Shown: piece after piece, positions 46,481 to 58,371 of the stretch
How the letters are laid out: each line of letters opens with the position of its first letter
Position numbering within the stretch: the first letter of the stretch is position 1
NCBI RefSeq assembly: GCF_000321225.1
Contig: NW_004450276.1
Span: 1,210,300-1,274,299, forward strand
Source of the DNA: Odobenus rosmarus divergens
Taxonomy: Eukaryota; Chordata; Mammalia; Carnivora; Odobenidae
Direction: 5' to 3'
Length of the DNA: 64,000 nt
Made by a program: the position numbers and the translations under genes
Notes under the pieces: generated by a model
Databases searched by the model: none
Seen by the model: only the letters and a program-made list of their open reading frames with translations
What the model was told of the DNA's origin: nothing

Positions 46481-46500
46481 ATAATAATAATAATAATAAG
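46478..46500 (+). repeat. (AAT)n microsatellite
   Basis: About seven uninterrupted units of aat at the end of the minus-oriented L1 fragment. Confidence 0.95.
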
Positions 46501-46817
46501 CTTCTCTGCCATCTCTCTCCAATCAAGAAAGATAATGATAGTTGAAAAAGATTGGATCCTCGTGACTCAAGCCATTGTATTTTCTTTTAATCCACTAATG
46601 TCTACATTGCTGTCTACTTTGTTGTAGTTACCCCTGGAATGAACAGTCCATCACAACAAAATTGAAAATAATCAATTGTAGACTTATGGATTCCCTTGAT
46701 TATTCTCTTATAGAGTATACATATGCAAGAATACGTGTGAGTGCATGTGTTTGCATGTGTCTGTAGGTAAATGTATAATCTGGTTTCAATACATTCCAAA
46801 TTGACAAAATTATTATT

Positions 46818-47028
46818 ATTTTAAAGATCTATTCATTTAATTTGAGAGAGAGCGTGCATGTGAATGGGGGTGGGTAGAGGGAGAGGGAGAGACAGAGAAG
46901 GAGAGAAGCAGACTCCCCGCTGAGAGCTGGACCCAGGGCTGGATCCCTGGATCCCAGGATGCTGAGATAATGACCTGAGCCAAAATCAAGAGCGAGACAC
47001 TTAACTGACCAAGCCACCCAGGTGCCCC
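46818..47028 (-). mobile_element. CAN SINE, minus orientation, older
   Basis: On the minus strand it reads ggggcacctgggtggcttgg, 'ctcgctcttgattttggctcagg', 'catt..ctcagcatcctggg', then 'ctctctccctc' and an A-rich end. Flanks caaaattatt and caaattgttt are a weak duplication. It lies beside an old L1 fragment. Confidence 0.9.
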
Positions 47029-47124
47029 AACCAAATTGTTTTTATTTACTGAAATATTATGATATAAAATAGTGTTTTAAACATATTGGTTGAAGCATGG
47101 AAAAAAACTTTATCATCAAATTCT

Positions 47125-47390
47125 ACGAAGCACCCCCATGGAGCCTTCCCTAATCCCTATAGCCAGTCATAAATTAGTTTTCCTTTGAAACCCCTCCACT
47201 TTTTACTTGTGCTTCTTTGTAGAAATGGTCACATTCCTTTGTATTCTAGTTACAGGCATGTGTGTCTTATCTCCCCTACTGATTATGAGTTTCCTTAGAG
47301 CCTGGACCACCTCTCCCAGTCTCTTTTGCCTCGTAAGTCAAGGGCAGATTCCCAGTACATCTTCAGTGAATGAACACAATGGTTTCCACT
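47125..47390 (+). repeat. L2 3' fragment
   Basis: 'cacccccatggagccttccctaatccctatagccagtcataaattagttttcctttgaaacccctcc', 'gtgtgtcttatctcccctactgattatgagtttccttagagcctggacc', ending 'cagtacatcttcagtgaatgaa'. Confidence 0.8.
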
Positions 47391-48077
47391 ACAACTGCAT
47401 TTATTGTGATGGGAATTAATCTGCACTATTACTTGAATCTTGCATAGTTAGATACATATTAAGGTCTTACAGTCCTAAATTTCAGCATGTTCCTTTTAGG
47501 CAACAAAGAGTCTGGATCCTTTGTGGCTGCTCTGTAGAAGGGGGGGCGGGGATCAGGCAGGGCCTTGTTCAAGGTCATAATAAATTACAGATTTCTAAAT
47601 CTTGGCCTGTCTCATTGAGTTCTCAAAACTAGCTGCTCATCAGGTATCCAGGTTTGTGATATTTGGGGGAAGGTCATCAGAGACTTAAAGTGGGAAACTC
47701 AGAAGTCCGTTACATAACTCACCCTTAGGTAGTAAACCTCAGCATTTTAAGCGAATGAATAAAGAGGAAGTTTATTTTTCAGGATTATCACTTCAGCTTC
47801 CTTTTGATTTTTTACTACTACTGCTGCTTTGATGAGGTATATTTATTAGCAAGTGTCTGTCTAGATAGTTGACAGAAGCCAGAATGAGGCAGCAAAAATG
47901 AGGGAAAGAACAAAGCAACACAGAGAGAAAACGGGACAACAAAAAAATCCTTCCCTTCTGATGGCAGGCCCCCCCATCTCAGGCAGGGGGTGGATGTGGG
48001 GGGAGGAGGGCCATGCTGCACTCTGTGTACTCCTAAGTTACTGCACCGCCTTAGGATATTTATCCTAGCTTCAGAGT

Positions 48078-48103
48078 TTTGTTTTGTTTTGTTTTGTTTT
48101 TTA
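48078..48103 (+). repeat. (GTTTT)n microsatellite
   Basis: 'gttttgttttgttttgtttttt', four to five units of gtttt. Confidence 0.93.
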
Positions 48104-48560
48104 TTAAATCCAGTGTACCAATTCCAATTCAAAACTAATTAATACAAAAATAAACATACTGTTCCCAAGCAGAGGTATAATAAGCAAGAAACACTTCTAC
48201 TATTTTCCACTCCAGAAGGCTCATTCTTAACTTTGGGATGTAGCTCAGTGACCAAAACTTTAATTATTTCATCTTTATGCAACAAAACACAAGGAAAGAT
48301 TTCTCTATAACCATAATTGCTCTAAGCTTGATGGATCTTCCGAAACGGTTGTAGTGACATTTTGAGGAACTGTCTTCTAGATTCTATACAAGGTCATAAG
48401 CAGTACAGTATTTTTGCCTCCCCAGCTCAGCAAGGTTAAGAAACCTGACATTTTCACATGACTTGGAGGGGATTTTTTTTTTTTCTTCCTTCCGGATAGG
48501 ATTACCTCATTGAAGGAGAGCCCCTGAATCCCAGCCTTTCTTAAATAACACATTGTGAAT

Positions 48561-48604
48561 GGGATGGGGGGTGGGGCGGGGGCAAAGGGAGCGGGTTTGG
48601 GGGG
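48561..48604 (+). other. G-rich tract, G-quadruplex-like
   Basis: Runs ggg, gggggg, gggg, ggggg, ggg, ggg and gggggg with short loops, on the template strand of CUBN. No transposon was recognised around it. Confidence 0.55.
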
Positions 48605-48925
48605 AACACTGATGAATGACAATTAGTTTCTTTTAGCCTTTGGAGGGGAGAGAGTGATGCATTGAAATAAACATCAAATAGACATTGATGAAAATGTTTA
48701 AATATGTCAAATAAATGAATTAATTAATTAGTGTAGAACAAAACCTCTACACAAAAACACCCCAACCCCCAATTTTATGTCCTTCTAAAGTTTACACTTA
48801 ATTAAATTAGGTTTTTTTTGTTTGTTTGTATTCACACAGATGGCTAACGTCACCTCTACAATTTGTTCCCGCGTAAATTTACCACACAAAAAGGAACAGT
48901 CATTTTTCAAAGTACACAAATACTG

Positions 48926-48939
48926 GTCGCCATGGAAAC
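48926..48939. promoter_or_regulatory. Candidate RFX X-box
   Basis: gtcgccatggaaac is an imperfect palindrome close to the RFX consensus GTTRCCATGGYAAC; the flanking bases extend it to ggtcgccatggaaacc. An AP-1-like tgactca follows at about 49007. The surrounding 48830-49060 is free of recognised repeats, as an intronic enhancer would be, but no activity can be inferred. Confidence 0.4.
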
Positions 48940-50905
48940 CAGTAGGCCCCTGCTACTCCTGAGCCTCTTGTCAGAGCAGAATGCTAACCACAGGACGTTC
49001 CAGCTGTGACTCAGGGCGACTGCTGGCAAGCATGCTGACTTGGTCCTGCTACGGGTATGATTTCCCCTGCTTTTAGAAAGCCTAAAGATCCACTCGGTCT
49101 GAACAATACTCGAGCTTGGAAAACAGTCCATAAAAGGAAACTAGCAGAAATTAAGAAAAAGAAAAATCGAGACTCTCACTTTAAATATGCAGATCTAATT
49201 TGTACAACTGTATTGAAGGGTGGTTTTTCGTTAAATATTTGAAACGCTGCATCCACCTTCCGGTTGGCCATTAAACGTATCTTCGAATGTAAATATGTTG
49301 TATACATACAACCTCCTGTGTAGAATCTTTTCATTTATTCTCTTAAGGAGACTGTGCATTTAGGACTGATGTGGTTTAGGTCTCCCTACCCCCCACTCCA
49401 CCCTGAAATATCTCAACCACTCTTCGGACACTCAAAGAGGAAGGAAATCTCTTGCCTAAGCCACACTTACCAATTTCTATCTACTTCCTTTGCCTGGGTT
49501 TGATAATTTGGCACACGCATAGTTTATGAGGCCATTAGTGACTTCAGACTCCAGGTGCAATATGAAAGGATCCGTGGATCCCTTCTAACTATTAAGAACC
49601 ATACATACAAGGCAGAAGCTATAAAACTGAGGATACATCACTGACAGAGAGAGGTGAATTTTTCTAAGAGTAAGGGTTCTGTAGGTATTTTACGAATCAC
49701 TGAAACTCAAGCCTGGAGGAACCCAGAGTCAGCTAATGTGTACTTCAACTTGTTCCCTCTATGGGAATCAACTTTATGAACTGCAAGAACTCTCAGAACA
49801 GAAATGTGCTTTTCAAGGTCTTCTTTGCTGCTCAATTGTTTTTATGATTTTTGAAAATTTACGACTTTAATGAATGAAATTATAATTAATTGTTTCATAT
49901 ATATGAGCATGCGATGTAGAGATGACTTCTTTTCTACACCCATTTTGGAATTGCAGTAACAACCAGAACTCCACCCTTTCTATTTTAGATGAGCATCTAA
50001 TTCATACTTATTCTAATTCATACTTTTTCTTATTTCCTTGAAATTTTTCTGATATAAAACTTTTTTATAGTGAATGACTAATTTTAAGAATTAAATATAG
50101 TCCAAATAGAGAAATAAAATCAAGAGTCTCTTTGGGATGATATTATTAAAATACAGAGAAACTTCAGGAAAAAATTTTGGGGCCTATTTTCTATTATAAA
50201 TCTTTAAAAACTTAAAAAAAGTTATCCTTTAGAGTTTAACATGTATTGAAATAATTCGCCTGCCATGAGGGAGAATTCTAGGTGTAGCAGAGAAACTCCT
50301 GATATTTATAGAGAATTAAAATTCTAGTCGGTGTAAAGAACATAGTTAAAATTTCTGAGAACTACACTCAATGAGTTTATAGATTAGCGTCGCAAAGTCA
50401 GTGTCACTAACAGATTATATCCAACTGCAAGCAGGAAAGTAATTTCCCTAGAAGAGCATACTAAGAGTATATTAATTTTGATCAGGTTGTAGGTATACAG
50501 TCCAGTCTAGCTCTAAACTTTGCTTAGAATATAATCTCGTGAAAATTACTTCCTTTTCCTAGCCAAAATTTCTTTATAAATTTGGCATCATAATAGCACT
50601 TATCTCACAAGTACTATTGTAAACAGCAAATGAGACAGACCACGTAATAGGTTGAGTGTGAGACCTGGCATATGGAATGTGCTTAAATTGTTATTTTAAC
50701 TCTTGGTCAGAGGCAAAGGGAACCAAGATTTTTTTCCAAAGAAACCATTCTAGAAATAGCTTTGAGAGAAAAATATGATGGGTATAGAGAACTTGAGCTG
50801 ACTCACGTAAGACATTTTGCAGAAATCATCCCTGGCAGATCAGACAGGCAAGCAGTGAATCAATGAATCACTTGTGAGGAGATGGTCAGCCCTTGCTTGC
50901 AGCAT

Positions 50906-50919
50906 GTTGCTATGACAAC
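50906..50919. promoter_or_regulatory. Candidate RFX X-box
   Basis: gttgctatgacaac matches both half-sites of the RFX motif (GTTGC and its inverted partner ACAAC around TATG). It lies 1,980 bases from the other X-box in the same intron. Confidence 0.4.
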
Positions 50920-52014
50920 GTGGTTCTGTGTGGACACTGAGGCCATTGCCCATGTGCAGGGCGCATAGCCCAGAGCAAACCATACTGTGGGGAGGAGCGT
51001 AAGCATGGTGTGCCTGTTGGGGTGGAGGGAGATGGTGGATCATAACGGGATGGTGGCAAAGAGAGCATTAGGAAATCAGTCAAGGCTTCCCTGGGGAGCT
51101 GGAGAAGGGAGGGACAAATGGTAGGGAAAGTGGCTCTGCACGTGTTTCTTCTTGTTGCTGCCTCCTCACCTGTGGCTGTCCAGCCAGCCTGCAGCTCTAG
51201 CTGCGTAGCCACTGGCCCTCCAAAGGGGTGGGAGCTGGTGAATTCTTGGGGCATTTCTTCAGATTTTCCCCCAGCCCCCCCACAAAAAAAAAAAAAAAAA
51301 CAACTATAACGGGACCTATGAGAACTGCCTCATGAAAGTAGTTACTAGGAATGTTGATGCCAAAGTTTACACACATATCTCCTGGATAAAACTGGAACTT
51401 TCAGCTTTTACTTTAAATTTGAAGGTCTTCGAAATGTTCCTGTAACAACAGTAGAAATTGCCAAACAAGATTCATAGAGTAGGGTAAAAGTCTCCCATTG
51501 TGGATGAGAAAAGCCTAAGGGGGTAAAAACTTAATCCAATTGTGGAGGGTAAATTAGGCAGATGTTAAAGATGAAAGCTAATAGAGCGTGGTAGACTCTG
51601 GTTGGCCCCTCGATGGCCCCAGGAGGCAGGGTCCTCCATCAGACACATGGCTGTGCACAGTGCTCTCTGATACACAGGCACACATCTTCCCCCATGGCAC
51701 AGGAAAAGCCATGCTTCCATGTGCTGACAGGGTGGGACAGGAAATATGAAATACCCATCTAAAATTAAACAATTACTCATAACGCTGGGCTTTGCATGAC
51801 AGCAAGAAACCCATCGAAGACCACATTCTGAGTTATTCTGTGTCACTCTGAATTAGATGTCTGTCTCACACACAGATGAGATGGTGTCCTTACCATGTGG
51901 CAGCTTGCTGCTATTCCCTTTTAATAGCCCACTGACATTTTTATTTCTGCTTTCTGTATGTTTCATGTTAGAAGGCACGAAGCCTGGTTTGTTTTTTTCG
52001 CTTTTTAAATCATT

Positions 52015-52400
52015 GTCTAATCACGGATGTGTGCAAAGATTTAACTACAAGAATGTTTATCTCAGCATTGTTTATAATAGTGGAAATTTGACAAAGATTC
52101 TAAATGTTCCACATGAATAAGTGGCCATATTGGGATGGTGGAATGCACCATGTTGTAAATGATGTGGCTTTATAAATAACTTGGAAAAATATTCACAAGC
52201 TATTGTTACCTGGAAAAAAGTCATTATAGGACAGTCTGTATAGAATGATCCCCTTTGAATATTAAAATAAAATATATAAGGCTTGACTATAGGAAATAAA
52301 TACCACCAAAAATTATTAGTAGGGATGTAATTTAGGTTATTTTTATTTTATCTAGGTTTTTCTATATTTTCCAAATGTCCTGCAATGACTATGTATTCCT
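52015..52400 (+). mobile_element. Old L1 3' fragment
   Basis: Contains 'gtgcaaagatttaactacaagaatgtttatctcagcattgtttataatagtgg', 'gtggccatattgggatggtggaatgcacc', 'cttggaaaaatattcacaagctattgttacctgg', an ordered L1M-like 3' sequence. Confidence 0.8.
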
Positions 52401-54449
52401 GTGTGATCAGACAAGTTTATTTTTTCACAAGCATTATCTTTGCGGACCTATTGACACAGCATGTAGATATGTGTTGGTAATGCTTTTCCATTCTCAGAAT
52501 TCCATACCCTTTTAGGTTCTCAGCTACCCAGCTGGTCTACTAAAAATATTATACTGTCTATCTCCATAGTCTTTTACACATATATCAGATTATATGTAAA
52601 AATTAGTCCATTAAAATGTTATTATATAAGGTAATCTCCTTCCGCATTAATTTAAAACCATATTTTGTCCCTAATTCTTCCTTTTTTTATCATAAGTAGG
52701 TTTTGATTATTAATTAGACTAATTCTCTATTTTAAAAGAATTCCTTCAGATGCTCAGGGACTAAAGACTTCTCACAAACTAAGTTCTGATAGTCGCTGAT
52801 GGAGCCCTAAATGCCTAATTCCCTCCCTAGTGGTAAGTGAGCTGCACTGAAAGCCAAGCCTACTCTCCCGTGGGAACATGAGCATTTAATTCCAAGAACC
52901 GCAGCATTCCCTCTGCCAACCATACCGCCACAGAAAAACACTAAGCATCTTTAAAAAATTATTCTGCCTCCTAAAAGCCTCACCATCTGCTAGAGGTGGA
53001 CTCAGAAACAGGGAGAAATCTGCTTCACAGAACAACAGGAACTCAAATAAACCTGGAGCTGGAAGGACCTAGGTTACTGCCATGCAGACTCTTCCCCAAG
53101 TGAGGGAAGAAGTGGGGGAAAGCCTATTAAATAAATAGCAAATGTAAGTACTGAAGAGTCAACACGGCATTTTTTTTTTTAATTCTGAAATGTTGCAGTT
53201 GGAAATCTTTCCTAATTTAAAAAGGAGACAACCAAGATAATTAACCCAAACCACAACAGTGATTCCTAATTTTAAAACTTAGCATTCTGAGCTCTGCGTT
53301 CTTATTCAAGCCACGTGCCTGTTAGTTGCTAGAAGGGACCCTCCATGTGTTTGCTGACTCTGGCCGCCCTGAGGAGAGAGCGAGGTGAGGACCACCAGGG
53401 AAGGAAGTGTGGATAGAGAGCAATTTCAAGTTTTGAGCCTCTGATGTGATTTCTACTGTCTTCAGGGTAGGATGGAAGCTATCTGTAGGTCTGATTATCA
53501 TTCATCCTCATTCTGTCTTTCATGTTTGAGAGACTGGTGAGAGGGGAAACACACAGAGTTTCTTTTGAATCCAAGAGCAAAGGCTATCTTTTGAAGGCTA
53601 CTGTGTCTGCCTCATTAACTGCAGCAAATTAATGCAATCACATGAAAATTCTTCATTGCGAGGGATGGCCAGGAAAGAGCGGCGTTTCCTTTTGAGGAAA
53701 GGGATTTTGATTACACTGAGATAAATATCTCTCCTTTTAATTTTTTATGATTAAAAAAACACACTCTACTTGGGCAACCCTGGAGTATTAAATTTCTTAT
53801 AAAATGCTCCTTGTTACTCTTAAGGCTAATATGAAGTATTTGGCTTAATTAATCAATAGATATACTTCATTCTAAACTTTTGAATCCAGATCATGATTAA
53901 GTACAATCCTAGACTCATATCTGGTATAGAGACATAAACTGAATTGTTTGGTGTATTGTTGTCCCTTTCTATGAGTGTTTCTGGATAGCAGTTGTCCTCA
54001 GAATTAAAATAGCTTATCTCTGAATTCTAAGCAAAGTGGCAGGCATCCTAGAAGCAAAGCAGGAAGCATGACTCATCTGCCCGGGGAAGTGTTTAAGGAG
54101 GTGCCATATGATGAAAAGTCAGCTCAGACCCTTTGCTGCTAAGACGTAAAATCTCATCTTTAGAATCTGCTTTTCTCCAAATGGCAAATGGGATTTTAAC
54201 CACCACGCTTCTTAGATTCAGATATAGAATCCCCGTGGCTTTGGTTGTAGGAAAACTGAGATGCCAGGGGACAGAAGCCCTGCTTTCATTACATGGGGCC
54301 AATCTATGTTCTTCACAACTGGAAAGGCTCTTTTGGAAACTATAGCTCTCCATTGACTGCAAAATATTTTAGAGAGCAAAAATTAATCCATCAAATTGTG
54401 TTTATATTGAAACAATCATAATGTTTATGAGCATTTAATAAACAATATT

Positions 54450-54600
54450 TATTAGCTGAATATTATTCTAAGCCCTTCATATATGTTACCTAATTTAAAA
54501 ATTCCTAGCAGCTCTATACAGCAGGTACCATTGTTATCCCCATTTTACAGTTCTGGAAACTGAGGATTGTAGAAGTTTAGTAATTAAACTCCTCAGGAAT
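54450..54600 (-). repeat. MIR, minus
   Basis: 'gaatattattctaagcccttcatatatgttacctaatttaaaaattcctagcagctctatacagcaggtaccattgttatccccattttacagttctggaaactgagg'. Confidence 0.85.
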
Positions 54601-54909
54601 AATTTCTTCATTGTTCCCTTCATTGATAATTCTATTTTTAAAATAGGACTTGTTAAATTCAAGGATGCAATAAAGTCCTTATTCTCCGTAATAATGGAGA
54701 AAAAATAACTTCTAAATTATAATGATGATATGCAAAACTCCTGTTAGTCAATGTAATCAATATATTCTTCATTATATTTAACAGAGCTTCGAGTGAAGTA
54801 AGTGACTAAAATGTTAGCTTTATCATTTATCCTTGTCAAATGCATCAGTGAAGCAGGCTGCAGACAGAAAGCAAGAGGGAAATTAGATGTCTTAAGAAAT
54901 GAACCATTA

Positions 54910-55087
54910 GGGGCACCTGGATGGTGCGGTCTGCTGGGTGTCCCAACTCTTGGTTTTGGCTCAGCTTGTGATCTCAGGGTCATGGGATCAAGCCCTGCGT
55001 AGAGCTCTGCACTGGGTGTGGAGTCTGCCTGAGATTCTCCCTCTCCCTCTCTCTCTGCCCCTCCCCCCACTCCCTCTCAAAAAGAAA
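54910..55087 (+). mobile_element. CAN SINE, older variant
   Basis: Head ggggcacctggatggtgcgg, body 'caactcttggttttggctcag', 'catgggatcaagccctgcgtagagctctgcactggg', CT-rich block and short A-rich tail. The flanks aaatgaaccatta are the same on both sides. Confidence 0.93.
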
Positions 55088-55129
55088 AAATGAACCATTA
55101 ATTATATCTCAGCTTTTTCTCCACCACCT

Positions 55130-55600
55130 GACCACCCTTACGCCCATCTAATCGTTAGTCCACTTCTGCTGATTTTACCTCCTAAGTGCTCTTGAATCCC
55201 CAGCATGCGAGGAACTGGTGTCTCTCTCACCTGGACCGCAGCAACCCCCTTACTGGATCTCCACCGTTACTTTGACCTCCCTTCAATTTTCTCCGGAAGC
55301 CAGAGTTTTTAAAGGTGCCAATCTGAGCATGCCATTTCCCCACTCACACTCCTGAAAGATCTCTTGCTGCTCTAAGGGCGGTCCCTGAAACACCTCACAC
55401 ACCCTCAGTGCTGTGCTACGCTTGCAGACTCCGGCCCGCCCAGCAGCCCCACCCTGGGCCTTGGCCACCCTGGACTTTCTGCGGTTCTCACAAGGATTTT
55501 CTCCTCCAGTGGACTCAAGCCGGGCTCCTCTGAACCTTCTTCCTGACTACGCCTTGACCTTTGCTGATAAAAAACGCAGACTCTCGGCACACATGATTTC
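55130..55600 (+). repeat. L2 fragment
   Basis: 'gtctctctcacctggaccgcagcaacccccttactggatctccacc', 'agagtttttaaaggtgccaatctgagcatgccatttccccactcacactcctgaaagatctcttgctgctctaagg', then 'ggttctcacaagg' and 'ctacgccttgacc'. This is the L2 passage just upstream of the 3' end. Confidence 0.75.
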
Positions 55601-55639
55601 ATCCACTCATTCCCCCCCTTACCCAAATTGAAAGACTTA

Positions 55640-56222
55640 AACAAACACTAACATAGTTTCTAACAAGCTCACACCACTAGGAAGACCCCAGCCCCCGTTA
55701 AAGTGCCTGCTTGAGAAGCTCAATGCTGCCAAGAGAATTTACGTTTTGTTCCAGCCAATACCTGAGGATAGGCCCCTGACCCCCCTTTCCTAGAGTATTT
55801 ACTAAGAAAGGTTTACAATCCTGAGTCCTTCCTTTGTCCTTTGAGGACTCCTACAACTCAGGAGTGCCTTTCTCTAGGATCTGAGAAGCATGCCTTTGAA
55901 ATGGAATCATCAGGAAGGCTAGGACGCTGGTCTCCCAGTCTGTGTGGGAGGGTAGAATCCCAGCTTCCATCACTGCTGGCCTCACCACACTGACACTGAC
56001 TAACCTTTGGTCATTTCTCACTTCCCTGACTGCTCCAGCTGCTGGTCCCCTCCCGACGCCCTCGTTCTCCCTTTAAAATGTCCAGTCACCTCTGTACAAA
56101 CTGAAATGGAGTGCAGTTCATGCTGGATCCTACCGCAGGAGTGTTTTGCTGATTAAAATCTATCTTCACCACTTTACTAGTGTCCAGCTTTATCTGTGAC
56201 AGTTCCTCGACCACAACTTTCC
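55640..56222 (+). mobile_element. Probable LTR of an endogenous retrovirus
   Basis: The stretch contains 'ggaatcatcaggaaggctaggacgctggtctcccagtctgtg', a TTTAAAA box at about 56071, 'aactgaaatggagtgcagttcatgctggatcc' and 'ttgctgattaaaatctatcttcacc', an LTR-like order of U3, promoter box, R with ATTAAA, and U5. Flanking L2 sequence appears to resume on the right, suggesting insertion into an older L2. No coding part is attached. The family is not identified. Confidence 0.45.
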
Positions 56223-56227
56223 TTGGT

Positions 56228-56420
56228 GAAACTCTCAGCTTCCTTTGAACTTGTTAAGTTACTCTTCCTCAGGGAAGCCTTCTCTGACCCACAGATGAGC
56301 TCGGTCCTCCCATTTCACGTCTTTGGAGAACCCAATAATATTCCCTGATAGCACTTAACACAGCTTGTAATTAAATTTGTATTGTGTGCTAAATTGATTA
56401 CCATCTGTCTCCTCAGTGAA
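56228..56420 (+). repeat. L2 3' end, probable continuation
   Basis: 'cttgttaagttactcttcctcagggaagccttctctgacccacagatgagctcgg', 'ccctgatagcacttaacacagcttgtaattaaatttgtattgtgtg', 'ctgtctcctcagtgaagacaagg'. Same orientation and correct order after the 55130-55600 piece, so the two look like one L2 split by the LTR-like block between them. Confidence 0.75.
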
Positions 56421-56605
56421 GACAAGGAAAACTGATGCGAAAACAGTTATATTTCCACAGTCTACGTGTCTAAGATGTATTTGGATGACCAAATGAATGG
56501 ATACATGAATGAACAATGCATATTTAGGGTAGTAACAGCTTGAGGAAATACCACAGCAAAAACTAAACAAAACACTGTACGCTGTTTAGCTGTGTTTAAT
56601 TCAGC

Positions 56606-56754
56606 ATTTCTCAAAACTTATTAGAATTTAGTTCTCTTTATTTGTGAAACATCTATCAACATTTGTGGCAGAGAGAGTTACGTGGTTTCCCCAAGTCGAC
56701 TTCCCCTTTGTCTGGGTTCCTGAATCACCATGTGGAAGGCAAGGAACACCAGCA
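56606..56754 (+). repeat. 149-bp duplicated block, copy 1
   Basis: Runs from atttctcaaaactta to ggaacaccagca. Aligned by eye without gaps to 58223-58371, it differs at three positions (two adjacent near the left end, one C/T in 'ttaCgtgg'). The bases on both sides differ between copies. It includes a shadow open frame but no recognisable gene or repeat family. Confidence 0.95.
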
Positions 56755-57464
56755 TTGGTCTCTAACATGACTGAGAAATATATCAAGCGTCTGAGATTTG
56801 AGTCCTGCATAACAACAACAGCTCGAGTTACCTTAACTAATCACAAGATCACACGGGCCTGATGGAAAATGTTGCTCAGGCTGTAGACCTGGAAAATACG
56901 AGTGCAGGACTGGAAGCCTCTGTTTTGGTCCATTCTTTCATTTGAAATGCATGATTTTGTAATTGGAAGAGAACATGGGAGTGTAATAAATAATGAAATA
57001 AACATCTGGTGGACAAGATGACATCAGAAGGATTTGGCAAGAGATAAAACGAATCTTACAAAGACTGGAGGGAAATGCATTTGACAGAAGTCACTGGCGT
57101 CATGAAGAGGAAAGCTTGTGAAGTGGAAGGCCTAGAAAGGTATACAGAATGGACTGGAAGATGGTAGTGGCCATGGTGCCAACTAAAGATGGGGGGAGAA
57201 AGTTGAGAATCCCAACACAAAAATCACAACGTAAATCTGATATTTTTACATAATGAGATAAACATCATGACTGTATCACCAGGCCTTGGTGGGACAAAGA
57301 CATGATTCACCTGTAGCAATGGAAAAGTGAGACTTATCGAAAAGGAAATCTTTACTAGCACTCAAACGTACATATTAAGAAGACACGTATTAAAATAGTT
57401 ATGACTTCCCAGGAGAGAGCTTTGAAGAGAGCGTAAAATGTGCTGTCAGAGTAGAAGTGGGCTG

Positions 57465-57605
57465 CAGACAGTGGTCTCAAGTGGGGCCCAAGGGCTTGCG
57501 GGGACTGTCTCTACTGAGATTCCTAGAGACTTTGATTGAGTACGTCTGGCTGAGGTCTAGGAATATGTTTTTCTAACAAGATCTCCAGGTGACTCTGGAA
57601 TGCAG
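57465..57605 (+). mobile_element. Possible MER5-type remnant
   Basis: 'agtggtctcaagtggggcccaagg', 'actgagattcctagagactttgattgagtacgtctggctgaggtctaggaatatgtttttctaacaagatctccaggtgactctgg' follows the MER5A order, without clear terminal repeats. Confidence 0.5.
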
Positions 57606-58222
57606 CCAGTTATAGGGGCTTCATCCTCCCCCATCGGCTTCTTCCTCAGTAGAGACTACAGTTTTTTACAAAGGAAATATGTCGACACTAGTGTAGCACA
57701 AAGAGACACGTGGAGGTGGCAAAGGGGAAATAATTTCAACCATCTGGACATCTCTCATATGTCTAAACGGAAAAAAAAAGCATGGCATTTGATAAATCTT
57801 CAAATGCTCTCCTCTCTCAAAAAGTAAAGAAAACAGTGAAAAAAGTACTAGTCTGGACTAATTCTGGACAGCAAAGAAGTGGTTGTTATTGTAGAACAAA
57901 ACATTAGGAGACAGTGATCAATGTCCCTAGAGCCTGCGATACTGGACATGCCAGTCATGGGCCTAAGGTATTAGGGAGTCAGACTTCAAAAGGAGATATG
58001 AGCCCATGGACCAAAACAATTAACAATTAAAGAAAAAAGAGAAGCAATAGAGAAAAGAAAGAAAATTCAAGAAACATGACAAATTCTAATAAAATTAAAT
58101 TCTGTCCAGAAAAGCTAGGATAAACTCTGGGGGCAATAAAAGGGGAAACCTCTGAAGAAATCAAGTAAGAAGGAACGATGGGGCTACATAAAAACTTTCT
58201 GACCATTTTATGAGCATTCAGA

Positions 58223-58371
58223 ATTTCTCAAAACTTATTCAAATTTAGTTCTCTTTATTTGTGAAACATCTATCAACATTTGTGGCAGAGAGAGTTATGT
58301 GGTTTCCCCAAGTCGACTTCCCCTTTGTCTGGGTTCCTGAATCACCATGTGGAAGGCAAGGAACACCAGCA
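58223..58371 (+). repeat. 149-bp duplicated block, copy 2
   Basis: Direct copy of 56606-56754, 1,617 bases away in the same orientation, about 98% identical by eye. At its right end the sequence continues as a short imperfect repeat of 'aacaccagc/aacacc' (to about 58386), absent from copy 1, as if the copying end slipped. The C/T difference is at a CpG in copy 1. Confidence 0.95.
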
